From Climacium dendroides (taxonomy: Eukaryota; Streptophyta; Bryopsida; Hypnales; Climaciaceae), in NCBI GenBank assembly GCA_950106755.1, contig OX467082.1:48936588-49000587 (forward strand): a stretch of 64,000 bases of DNA. Reading direction: 5' to 3'. Both the position numbers and the translations under genes were made by a program. The notes under the pieces were generated by a model. The model was not told the origin of the DNA. It made no database searches and was given only the letters and a program-made list of their open reading frames with translations. How positions within the stretch are numbered: position 1 is the first letter of the stretch; each line of letters starts with the position of its first letter. This document shows, one piece after another, positions 25,290 to 36,900 of the stretch.

Positions 25290-25782
25290 CTGTAGTAGTC
25301 CATGTGTACCACATGCATATATAAGTTTATTGTAAAATTAATAATTGGAAATGCAAACTTGTGGGACGTGATCATAATAAAATATAACATTCTGTACTGC
25401 TGGATAATGATCATGAACATTTCAATTAGCACTCCAAATAGGATCTCTTAAGTCAAAGAAATGATTATCAATTTTAGTTTTCATAAATTGGCAAAAAATT
25501 CAATTTTCATTAATTCATTGTATGCTTAGGATGAATTAAAAATAATTATCATTTTCCCTTACTATGTCATGAATACACAATTTCATGTTCATGATCTATT
25601 TTCCCATAAGGCCAAAACACATGTAAACAATTGACACTATCTGGCACTCTACCATCATATTCCACCACATATAGTGGGCCTCAACAACATTGCTAACTAC
25701 ACAATATGACTGAATACAAAGTGTGACTACGCATAGTTTTTTCGAAAAATTCAATGATCCTATTCATTTGACAATACGTTTT

Positions 25783-26752
25783 TCAATTTACATAGTAATG
25801 TGCATAGAGTTCCTCTCCAGCCACAATATCCCTTGACGCTATTGTCATTACATATCCCCACTCCAAGTTGTTCCATGGTTTGGGCTGCATGCGAAACTCC
25901 CACATGACGTTCCCTAACTCCTCTCGACCTATAGAACTATTAATAAATCCAGCTACATTTCCCTTCAATACATCTCCGTCTATATACAAGTCCGGCTCAA
26001 CTTCCATCACATATAACTTTATGCGAGGCCGTCCCTCCTTCAAAATTTTATACTCTGCTAGTGTGTAATGGGGTCCTACAAAGGGAAGTAACTCTTCCCC
26101 TTTTGTCGCGGGTTGTAGGGCAAAAAGACCCCAACCCATGAAAGGAAATGTTGACACCTTCACATCCCAATTTCTTTGCCAATAGGAAAATATTGTTAGT
26201 TTCGGTATGGGACCATCACACCACTGTCCATCATACACATTTGACCTCCACTTCTCTAAAGCCACTACTCTTGTAGACGTTCCTTTCAGTGTGCCATTCG
26301 TTGAAGTATGTGTCTCTCTTACAAATGTTTGTAAAGAAACCAAAGAGGAGGCTTCCACATAGGGTCTCCACAAGGCCTACACAAGTCACTGAAACTTTAA
26401 GAAAACAATGTAGATGTATATCATTGACAAAAGCATACTGTTTTTTTAATAAACAATTCATTATTTTCAATGTCCTTACCAAGATAGAGGCCGTAAAAGC
26501 TGGGTCCCTCTTCTTGCTACGAAGATGTTTTCGAATTGTACGTCTATCAAGCACTTTTCCTCCTGCACACTTCATGCAGGGGCATGGGTACTTTGTTAGA
26601 CGCATGTTATCTGCTTGAATTTCTTCTTCTTGCCATAATCGTAGCTCTTGCAAACTTTGAAGCTCCCCCTCAGACATACTGTGCACTTCCCTGATATGCA
26701 CAACAAAGAAAATGTCAATGTCATATATTTCAATCACTTCTGCATTAGTCAT
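25783..26752 (-). CDS. zinc-knuckle plus SET-domain protein inside the CACTA element
   Basis: Two exons. The first (to 26480) encodes a transposase-associated motif, RLTKYPCPCMKCAGG...RRTIRKHLRSKKRD, as at the N-terminus of plant CACTA transposases. Its donor is TTG|GTAAGG. The second (26376-25783) follows a tag|GCC acceptor and encodes a SET-like domain: FMGWGLFAL (cofactor glycine motif), GFINSS in the place of NHSC, and GEELYAHYY at the end before the stop. Both sides of the splice are phase 0. SET proteins methylate lysines, often on histones. The His and Cys of the usual NHSC motif are not conserved, so activity is doubtful. The start may be the ATG at about 26675, after an acceptor-like 'atatcag', rather than 26752. 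It could be a captured host exon or a long-term component. Confidence 0.7.
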
Positions 26753-26891
26753 AATTGAACATTAACATGACTATTGCAATATGGCTATGACTACTCCAGA
26801 GTCATAGAAATTGTTTACAATGACTACTTTCATTCATGTGAATGCTTAAACTGTACTCGGTATAGTCTTAGAAGTCTACGAACAATTCAAG

Positions 26892-27200
26892 TTACATGAC
26901 ATGACTAAATACAGTTATATAAGTCAACATATTACTCAACTTACATGACATGACTGACTACAGTCATATAAGTGGACATACAACTCATATTACATGACAT
27001 GACTGACTACAGTCATATAAGTCGACATACAACTCATGTTACATGACATGACTTCATACAGTCATGTTAGTCGAAATACAACTGAAGTTACATGACATGA
27101 CTTGGTACAGTCATATAAGTTGAAATACAACTCACATTACATGACATGAGTTGGTACAGTCATGTTCGTCGAGATACAACTTAGGTTACATGATATCCCT
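26892..27200. repeat. 49-bp tandem array with TGACT..AGTCA palindromes
   Basis: The start phrase ttacatgac recurs at 26892, 26941, 26990, 27039, 27088, 27137 and 27186 (the last as ttacatgat), an exact 49-bp period. Each unit has ATGACTgactacAGTCATAT or a variant. It lies 140 bp upstream of the zinc knuckle-SET gene and could be its regulatory region or a binding array for the TNP1-like protein. Confidence 0.9.
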
Positions 27201-30200
27201 AGGCATAGTGATGTGACTTCGCTCACTTCACCAACTACACATCTACGCTGGATGCCAAAAACATTGCAACATTTCAAGTATAATTTGGTATTTCATACCA
27301 ACGCACAGTGCAATGGGACAATACGAGGACCACCAACACAAAGGCCAGACATACTTTTCTATTAAGTATGGAAAATGCCCGTTTTGTAGCCTACTCAAAA
27401 ATAGGCATTGTGGCAAATTGTGGCAAAGTGGGCCACCTACACTAACAACAGAGATATACCTAACAACACGTGGGAACATAGAGCTCATACTAAAACTACT
27501 ATTGTTGCACACTTGTAGTTAACCCCTGAGCACCTCTTGCCCCAAAAAAGGGGCACTACTCTAAATTCAAAGCAGATTCTATAACTTCACAAATCCAATG
27601 CATACTACCTTGGGTTTACTTAAGTAAGAGTACCATGTGGAGGTCTACCAAGTGGGGTTGGACGTGTACATCATTGGTAAATGGAGTGGGTGGCCTTTGT
27701 TATCCGGAAGGGTACAAAAAAATTGCTACTTTTCTCTTCGAATGAGTTCCAAGATAATAGGGCCAGTGCTTCTGGCCGGTTGCAAATGCTTGGGATATGA
27801 CATCTCTAATTCAATTTCCTTGCATATGTTTGTAGTGCAAGGTCATTGACTTACGTGTAAGCCAATCCTATACCTAGCTGCCGCTCTGTTCAAGTGTTTC
27901 AAACTTCGTTGCCATTCATTCAAGGTTCGACTTTGATGATTTCAAACACTAAACTCAAACCTAAATTGGGCAAGTGACCCAGAACTTCTTCCTACTCTTG
28001 TGGCTATAATTTCAGGAGCATTTGATGCTTCTTCCTATTGAAGATTCTATAAAACTAACCTTACGGAAGAAACCAACTACTAGTAACAACGTATGAATCT
28101 AGCAAAACCGAATTCAAGACAATACAAAGAGGTAATGGATTGGCATGTGAAGATGAGCACCTCCTCTAGGAAATAGGCAGAGCACGCCCCAGCGTCTTCG
28201 TAAAAAGAAAGATCCACCAAAATTGATGAAAGGGAGGATCCACCAAAAAATTCTCCACATCAGTTTCAATGAGTTTGGATTGGAGAACATGAACAATACC
28301 AACACCTTTGGAACGTGCCTATCAGTGATGCACAGTTATGCGTCTTCAATCATTAATACTTGATTTCCATTGCGTACGAGGTTGATGTTATGATATAGAA
28401 TTCAAACTGAAATCCTAAATTCTAAAACAATTAACAAATTTTAATTTCCAGAATGATGGTGCGAGTCTATGAACTGTTACATCTTATTGGTCAACAACAC
28501 GGTAGTTATATTCTTAATGGCTTCACTTGTTCTCATAATGCGTGCATTTTGAACTCCAAACCATAAATATTTAATGGTCAAGAACATGGTGGCATCAATC
28601 TTTTGCCTTCAATTCTACTGATGATGCCTTGTTCAACTTGAATTTAGGAACGTGAAACTTAAATTAAGAATGAGGATACAGAAGGGATCAGAATTTATGA
28701 CTGTTTTAAGTTCCTAGTTTCCATGGAGGATGCAAAAATGCCAGGCCAAACTTCCGAATTTTGATCAATCCTCGTTGATCTTGACCTTGTCCACAGCACG
28801 CGGTAATCATGAATACGAATTCAACAAGGAGAACACCAAGTTCATGCATTACATGAATAAACTTCAAAATTGGAGGTGAAGGCATTGCAACTCCTCTCAC
28901 TGGATTCTTGTTTCGTGATTGTTATTTCAAAACTTGTTTTGGGATTCACATTCGATCAATCAATCCAAACTTTGCACCACCAACGATCGAATTCAAGAAT
29001 TCAGCCACGTTTTTTCTCTTTGAATTTTTCCTTAGCTTTTTAGATTCTTCATGAATGTGATGCCTTTATGCGATTCACTGACCGAAACTCACAAATTTGC
29101 TAACCACCGGTACCATGTCAAACCGACATACAGTAACAATGAAAATGATTCAAGATCCACACCAACTTCAAGGGACTAGTGCGTATGAAGTTGGAACTTG
29201 TGGAAACGTAGTTCCATGAAATCTATCACCCTTCAATTGAACCATCAGAGTGATCCATACTGTATGAGACCTGATACCCTAAACCAACCCTGGAAAACAC
29301 TAAAACCCTACATGGCTTATCATTTGGAAGTTGCAATCATGTGGTGGAATGACCTTTGAAAATTCACGTACAATTAATTGTTATATTGATGAGCTCACTT
29401 CGAATGATACCATTTCTATGATACCTATGCACGTTTTTTGCAAGGTCTTCAACTGGTTTGATTGTAATGATCGTAAAATTGACAAAATTTCTACAAATTT
29501 GAACTATCATACTCCTATCTAGAACCTCTGACCGACATTGATCAATCTTAGCTTATACCAGTCCGGGTTCAGAGAACTCTGTACACGCAAATGTCTAGGT
29601 TTCCTTCAACATAGTGTCAGAGCTTTGAAATGGTAGATTATTACGTATTGACGTGACCATTTCGGGAAGAGAAGTGATGAGCTCTAGTCATGCCCACTCT
29701 GGTTGGTTGTAATGTATTCCTGAGAATGTGGTTTGTTATTAATGCTACCTTTGACTCAACAAATTAAATTGATTCAATCGTTCCAATTCACAAATTTGCG
29801 AAGGCATGACTGTCTAAGTTGCTATCTGTTTGATTTCAAAATGCTGGAGTGAGAGAAGGGATCGATCAGCAACAACTTCCCTTGTTAGGTTTCATGCCAA
29901 CAGTTGAAGGTCAAAGCGGCAAACATCATCCCCTTCCATCAACTTCATGGCTAACTACGTGAATGTGTTCATGTAGACAGAGTCCAGCATATACCCTGTG
30001 GATGAGCTTGGTTTAGAAATAAAAAAGGAGGAAAATCCTTACACAGAAGGGCCGCAGGAGGGACTTCTGCCATCCAGAGAGCATGCGGGAGCGAGAAGCA
30101 AGGAATCTGCACGCTAGTTGTACTGCAAGCCGCTTGGATTCTCACTGAGTTCAAAGCTTATGAAACAGAGAACGGAAAGTCTTTCAGGGTGATCACGAGA

Positions 30201-33200
30201 GACAGCAAATGTATCTTCATCGAACCGCAAACTCCTCCACCGATTTCTTGACTGATGGATGTCTCCGAGGATTCTCTGTCAATGGAACCCACCTGCACAG
30301 GCAAAACCACTTGAATCTCAGGCTACACACCCTAAACCAAGAAAGACAGAATACTTGACCGAAGCTCCTACATGACCGAGAATTCAGGGGCCCAACAATT
30401 CCTGCGAGAGATCGGTGAACAAAGGAGAACACGTCTGCATGCAGTGCGACGGAAGAAGCCACCACAGCGAAATTCTATTTTTAGATGTTGTTATCTCCGT
30501 AAAGTCTGGCAGCGCTTCACTTTTCGGGGGACTTCTGTGTGTGAAGCTCCAGTGCCCCAGTGACAGTGCTATTTTAGCACCTACTAATCGGTCCCACTAC
30601 ATTCATGACTTGTGGGCCGCCACTCCAACTCCGACTCAGCGCAGGTTGGCCGCCGCTCCAGCTCCGACTCAAGCGCAGGTTCAGCTACCGAACAACTTGC
30701 GACTTCTTTCCTTCACCAGCCGAGCAATCTTGTTTTTCCTTCGCTGATTGACTAGATTTCGAACATTTTCCTAAGCTATCTTGGTTTTCCAAGCACCGGC
30801 ATGAGACTCCGTGGGCCGTGAACATTTGCTTGTAAGCCGCGACTTCAATATGATTTGATTTCTTTCTTCGTCGTTGCTATTCCGCCTCTTCCTTTCCTGT
30901 TGAGTTGCTTCTATTTCTTCGTCTGCAAGCCATGCTGACCACCGGTGAGAATAACATTGACACTTCGATGGCTTAGCTCTGGTGCAAACGGTCCGTCTAG
31001 ATTAGTACAGCAAAGTCAGCGTACTCGAGAAGGTGCTCTAATCGTGTGCCAGGTGTGGCCCTTACGTCACAGCTAAGGTTCACCTTATGTAGGAAGCTCG
31101 CTCTTAGTTTAGGCGCGAGCCTGGAATTTTGTCGCTCTTCATGATGATTTACAGATTGGAATATGGCATCAAAATTAGGAATATTGGTACTGTAGAAATT
31201 ACATATCACTTTTGTGAGCTGAAAATCAAGGTACTGCACAGTAGTCTGTAATTAAGCGGTTGTGAACATAAATTCTAAGAGTTGTTGCCACATAGGGAGA
31301 TGAAGTTACTTCTGCTTGATTCCCGGATTTCCATTCCCAGTTATAAATTTGTTTTGCACAAAAAAAATTCTGCCAATGATTTCCCATCTTAGCCGCATTT
31401 CCCTGATTCCCTTTTCCACGTTCCAAGCTACGATGAATTACAGATTGGAGTATGCCAGCTGCTATAAATTTTTTTGAAGAATTGTATATTTATTTACTGT
31501 TACTTAGAGTAGTCTGCAATGGAGAAGTTAACAACTTACGATATCCTGCACATACTTTTGTGTATCCTACCTAGTATGGAGAATGAATTCAGTCCATACT
31601 TAATTTCAGCAAGTATGTACTTCTGGAAAATTAAAGTGCTGATACTTTATCTTTGCCAGTTCAGTTTCTTCACAGGTTGTACCAATTTATGATTTGGCTT
31701 TGGTTGTATTATGCGCATGAGTTACTGACTTTGTTCAGACAGTGCATATATAGTCGGAGTGCATTCATCTCTTGTGAGCGACGCTCTTCATCGTGTATGT
31801 ATACTCAGTTTGGGATTGCAATTGACCGCGAATCATGTACCATCCCATGTCTGCATTTGTTTCAATTCTCGATGCTAAGATTGGACGAAATCATGTACGT
31901 GTGACATGTGCTAGAAGAGCTTAGCGGGGATTCAGGGTGCAAAATTGAGGGCAAAATAAACCATTAATAGGGTGCAGCGTATCCAGTGAGAAGATCACTG
32001 TCGACTTGTAGAGTGAGAACTCAATAGAGATAGTTGGCCACACACTTTATTGATGGAGAAATAACAGCTCTTCGGAAAAGATTCATGTTTGTTCATCACT
32101 CCATATTCTGGCGGTCTAATTAGAAGTGTTCTCGTGTTTTGTTGTTGCAGGTTTTGGATATATGGAGTAGGTACGTGCTCCAGAGCAAGCAAGTGATCAA
32201 CCGTGGAAATTCTGCCCTGTCGGGAGTAAGCAACTTGGAACATCGTCTGGTGGAGCAAGGCTGCTCAAAATGCAGGTATTGCAGATATTTTGCACCTGCG
32301 ATTTCAGTTTTTTATTCTATATATATTTTGAGTTTGAAATGTGTCAGTCCTACTCGTCTGCCTTGTAGTTACTTGGTCAGTGTGAAGCGCGTTCAGTTAG
32401 CTACATCGACCGAGTTCTTTTGCAGAGACAACTGACAAATAATTATGCTGTGTCTCGCAAAGTCAGAATGAGTACAAATACGCAGTTCCGAAGGGCTTAC
32501 TTTCCCTGACTTTATTATTTCAATTCCAGCTTTCAATTACAAACTGCTTGTTACAGTTGTAAATTTCATGAAACCTGTTAATTATTTAGAAGCTTAGTGA
32601 GACCTGCTTGTTCGTTTTTTAACCATATTCTCCTTGAACCCCGTTTGTGAGGTTCATTTCATTATGTATTGTGATGCAGTCATTTTGCAAATGGTTAGGA
32701 AAGTAGCGTGCAATTGTTGTGTGCTGCTGTATGGTTATAAGTTCACAAGTGGTGAGAATGTGGTCAGCATTTAGAGTGTTTCTGATGAAAGTTTTTTCAG
32801 ATTGTTGAGGCTGTTTGAACCGTATTTACTTTTTTTTTTTCCACTTCGCTCTTGTAGTGCTATATTGGCAACGGAGGAAATAACAAGCTATACTGGTGAT
32901 TCTTTAAAGCAAGCGTATTTGCTCTTTTGAGGGCAGTGCAGTGCAACATTTTTATTACAAGTACGTTAATGCACATCACCTGTTATTTGTTTATTTACAA
33001 TGGACATTTATGGGAGGCAATCCATTCCTAACCACTTAAGAAAATTTGCACATCTATGTGGTGATTCAGATTAGTGGGAGAATGTTGAAATGACCTGAAA
33101 TAGAATTTGGGATGTTTTTCGAAATTTTCATATTTTTTAGACATAAAATGGATTTACTATGAATTATTTACCTCAAAACAGTGTTCCTCCCATACTGGTG

Positions 33201-33960
33201 ATGTAGGACTTGTTTTTCTTGACCATGGCTTCATAAGAACATCAATGAAGGGCTGCTTACAATATTGAGAGACTTGTAAACAATCATAATTTACAAGAAC
33301 TGTTTCAAGTCATTCATTACTATTCATCTCTTCATGTATCAAAAGAGCACACCCTACACTGCAATAATTTGGGATTAATTAGGAATGGCTTGCCTCCCAT
33401 AGTGTTGTGTATTGTCTTTGTTTTTATTGTTTGTTTGTTCATTTGGGATTTGTAGGGAAGCCACATGCAGTTCTGTTTCTTCATTTAGTAAGAAACAATC
33501 ATTGTAGGTGTTTTTAGTCATTTATATTGGTCACGTAAATTCAAACAATTGTCTACCATGGAATGAAATTTTTCCCTACTTACAATCTTCTTCAATATAA
33601 TTGAGTTTAGGTAGGTGCATGTTATTCAATGAGCGATAGGACATTAGGAATAAAATTATCTATAAGCTTGTGTATTTTTGTTCTCATTTGTGGCCTTCAA
33701 ATAATATTGTCGCATAGTCAAAGTACAGTACAGGGTCTCTGAGAAAGTAAAAAAGGTTTTCAACGTTGTGCATGCATTGAATTGTGCTATGAATGTCAAT
33801 TCAATATATTATTGTTTAGTACAATGATTTTCAGTTTCTTGCGTATTTGTAGTTTCCAATTTAAAGAGGTACTATGTAGTGCTCTCTTATTGTTTCCTAT
33901 TATTAATATATACGGATGAAAAATATATTAGCATTAATGTCTGAGACGTCACTATTGTAC
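27201..33960. other. long spacer between the divergent CACTA genes, no gene recognised
   Basis: About 6.8 kb with only short frames and no protein similarity that I recognise. It includes a slightly GC-richer part at about 30100-30950, with a small duplication 'gctccgactca.gcgcaggtt' near 30630 and 30665. At 29613 'tagtgtcagagct' recalls a degenerate initiator-Met primer site, and 'ttcaaca' precedes it. It may be captured genomic DNA, decayed nested elements or long 5' untranslated introns. Confidence 0.5.
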
Positions 33961-33989
33961 TAAGATGCAATTTTTTTCTTTCCAAGTAG

Positions 33990-36900
33990 GATTGTTTGAT
34001 GTAAACAAGCACAATAGCATGGCTTCAGAGATCACTGAGTACGAGAGGTTGAGAAAGGAAAATATTCAAAGGAACTCACAAAAATTGAGTGATCTAGGGT
34101 TGTTGGACATTGCGACACAATTGGCAAACATAAGAGAAACAAGGTAAGATACTAAGCTCTATGTAGTTTTTAAGAAGTAAATGAATTCGTGTATTGAACT
34201 TTTGTGAAATTAAAACCATTGCCCCTGTTCAATATTAATGAATGTACATGTTGAAGTTAAATGTAGGAAATTTTGTTTTTATTAAACTTAATGAAGAGGC
34301 CTGACCCATGTGTTTTTTGACTTAAATCAATCACATCAGGGCTTTAGGATTGAGAACTATGGAGAATATCTTGGCGACAATGACAAGACAAATAGCTAAT
34401 TTGCTAGATGATGTGCAAGTGGAATTGTTTTGCACAATTGCTAGTTTTCCAGCAATTACGTTTCCTATATTGGAAATGACTTCTAATCATCTTGCGGGGA
34501 TTTTTGAGAGCAGTCGCGACGTGCCCCTTGATAAGCCACAAGGTATAAATCGAGGAAAAGGAGTGGAGAACTCTGGCACTATCTTACCAACATTGGAGAG
34601 GCACACACGGGCAACAACGTGGAGGGCTTTACCAGGACGTAGTTTTGACATCAACTCAGGAGGCAATGACAAAGAAGTAGAAGAAGAAACATTGCAGGAA
34701 GACTGTTGTAAGTCGAAGGTTAGCTTCAGTCCTTTCCTATTGGAACTAATTGTGCTGGAGAAAGACTCATAATTCATTGAATTGTAAAGAAGTTTTCCAT
34801 CATTGTTAAAGTGTTTCGTTATTGCAATTGCCATATGTATGTGGTTAGTTGTAGTTTACAATTTCTCTTTGAAAGTGCATTAATTTATAGACTCATAATT
34901 TGTCTTCAACAATTTGGTATTAGTCATTTCTGACTTTCAATAGTTTTAAAGGTTGATGTTTGTGAGAGAGAAGCAGAAACAGAGAATTTGTAAATCAAGT
35001 TACTCTCATTCGAGCACATGTGATTCATTAGAGTTAAACTAAGTCAATACATAACCCTTTTTAGTAGTAATGACCAATTACAATACATTGTACTGTAAAA
35101 TGATCATGTCTAATTGACCGGAGTCATGAATAGGAACGCTTTGTTCACTTCCAACTGAAGAATTTAGAATTGTGTGTATTGTTAGTCTATATTGATTTAC
35201 TGTGACTTCGTGGCAGTCAATATTCATTTGTTGAGACATTTTGTAGTGATGTATCATCTATTGTGACTGTGAGCAGTTAGTAATGATATTTTGTGAGTGA
35301 AAGCCAAGTCTTCATAGGTGTTCTGAAAAGATGTTTTGTGACTGCAAGTCAATTGAAAAATAATCAGTTGTGACTCCCTGTAGTCACAAATATTATTATG
35401 TGACTTCAAGCCCAGTCACAAATGGTGTTTTATGACTGTCTATAGACGGAAATGACCTTTTATAACTAATTGTAGACACAAATTTTATAGTGTGACTTCA
35501 AGCCCAGTCACAAATGGTGTTGTGTGACTGCTTGTAGTTAGAAATGACCTTTTATAACTAATTGTAGTCACAAACATTATTATGTGACTTGAAGCCCAGT
35601 CGGAAATGGTGTTCTATGACTGCGTGTAGTCAGAAATGAGCTTTTATAACTAATTGTAGTCACAAATATTATTATGTGACTTCAAGCCCAGTCACAAATG
35701 ATGTTTTATGACTATCTCTAGACGGAAATGACCTTTTATAACTAATTGTAGACACAAATATTATAATGTGACTTCAAGCCCAGTCACAAATGGTGTTCTA
35801 TGACTGCGTGTAGTCAGAAATGACCTTTTATAACTAATTGTAGTCACAAACATTATTATGTGACTTGAAGCCCAGTCGGAAATGGTGTTCTATAACTGCG
35901 TGTAGTCAGAAATGAGCTTTTATAACTAATTGTAGTCACAAATATTATTATGTGACTTCAAGCCCAGTCACAAATGATGTTTTATGACTATCTCTAGACG
36001 GAAATGACCTTTTATAACTAATTGTAGACACAAATATTATAATGTGACTTCAAGCCCAGTCACAAATGGTGTTCTATGACTGCTTGTAGTTAGAAATGAC
36101 CTTTTATAACTAATTGTAGTCACAAACATTATTATGTGACTTGAAGCCCAGTCGGAAATGGTGTTCTATGACTGCGTGTAGTCAGAAATGAACTTTTATA
36201 ACTAATTGTAGTCACAAATATTATTATGTGACTTCAAGCCCAGTCACAAATGATGTTTTATGACTGTCTCTAGACGGAAATGACCTTTTATAACTAATTG
36301 TAGACACAAATATTATAATGTGACTTCAAGCCCAGTCACAAATGGTGTTCTATGACTGCGTGTAGTTAGAAATGACCTTTTATAACTAATTGTAGTCACA
36401 AACATTATTATGTGACTTGAAGCCCAGTCGGAAATGGTGTTCTCTGACTGCGTGTAGTCAGAAATGAGCTTTTATAACTAATTGTAGTCACAAACATTAT
36501 TATGTGACTTGAAGCCCAGTCACAAATGGTGTTCTATGACTGTTTGTAGTTAGACATTAGCTTTTATCCGAATTTGTAGTCAGAAGTGATCTTTCGTGAC
36601 TGTTTGTAGTTTGGAGAGGCCAATTACAAAGAATTGTGCTCATTGTAGACATTTTTTTGATAGACATGAGGTAAAAATTAGGAGTTCAGACTCATGTGAT
36701 GAAAATTAGATAATTAGAATTTGCATTTCCTAGAGAGTAACTCAGAAGTTGAACTTCATGTTTTGTAAAAATTTATTTCTTGGTAGTTTTTTTTGAGTTA
36801 TGTAGGACATGAAGGTCCTCTTTCTGTACTTATTATACTCATATTATAAGTTGTTTCTTTCTGCATTTACAGTTGCTTAGCCATCAACGTCATCACCCTA

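Noticed and set aside
29600..29630. tRNA primer-binding site of a nested retroelement
   Set aside because: Only a partial match to the initiator-Met site, and no LTR or gag-pol was seen around it.
30415..30747. 110-codon open frame in the CACTA spacer
   Set aside because: No similarity recognised, no splice or family support, and part is a small duplication. Kept as unassigned sequence.
35397..36620. CRISPR-like array of palindromic repeats
   Set aside because: The whole 92-bp unit repeats, with no unique spacers, and it sits in a plant transposon intron.
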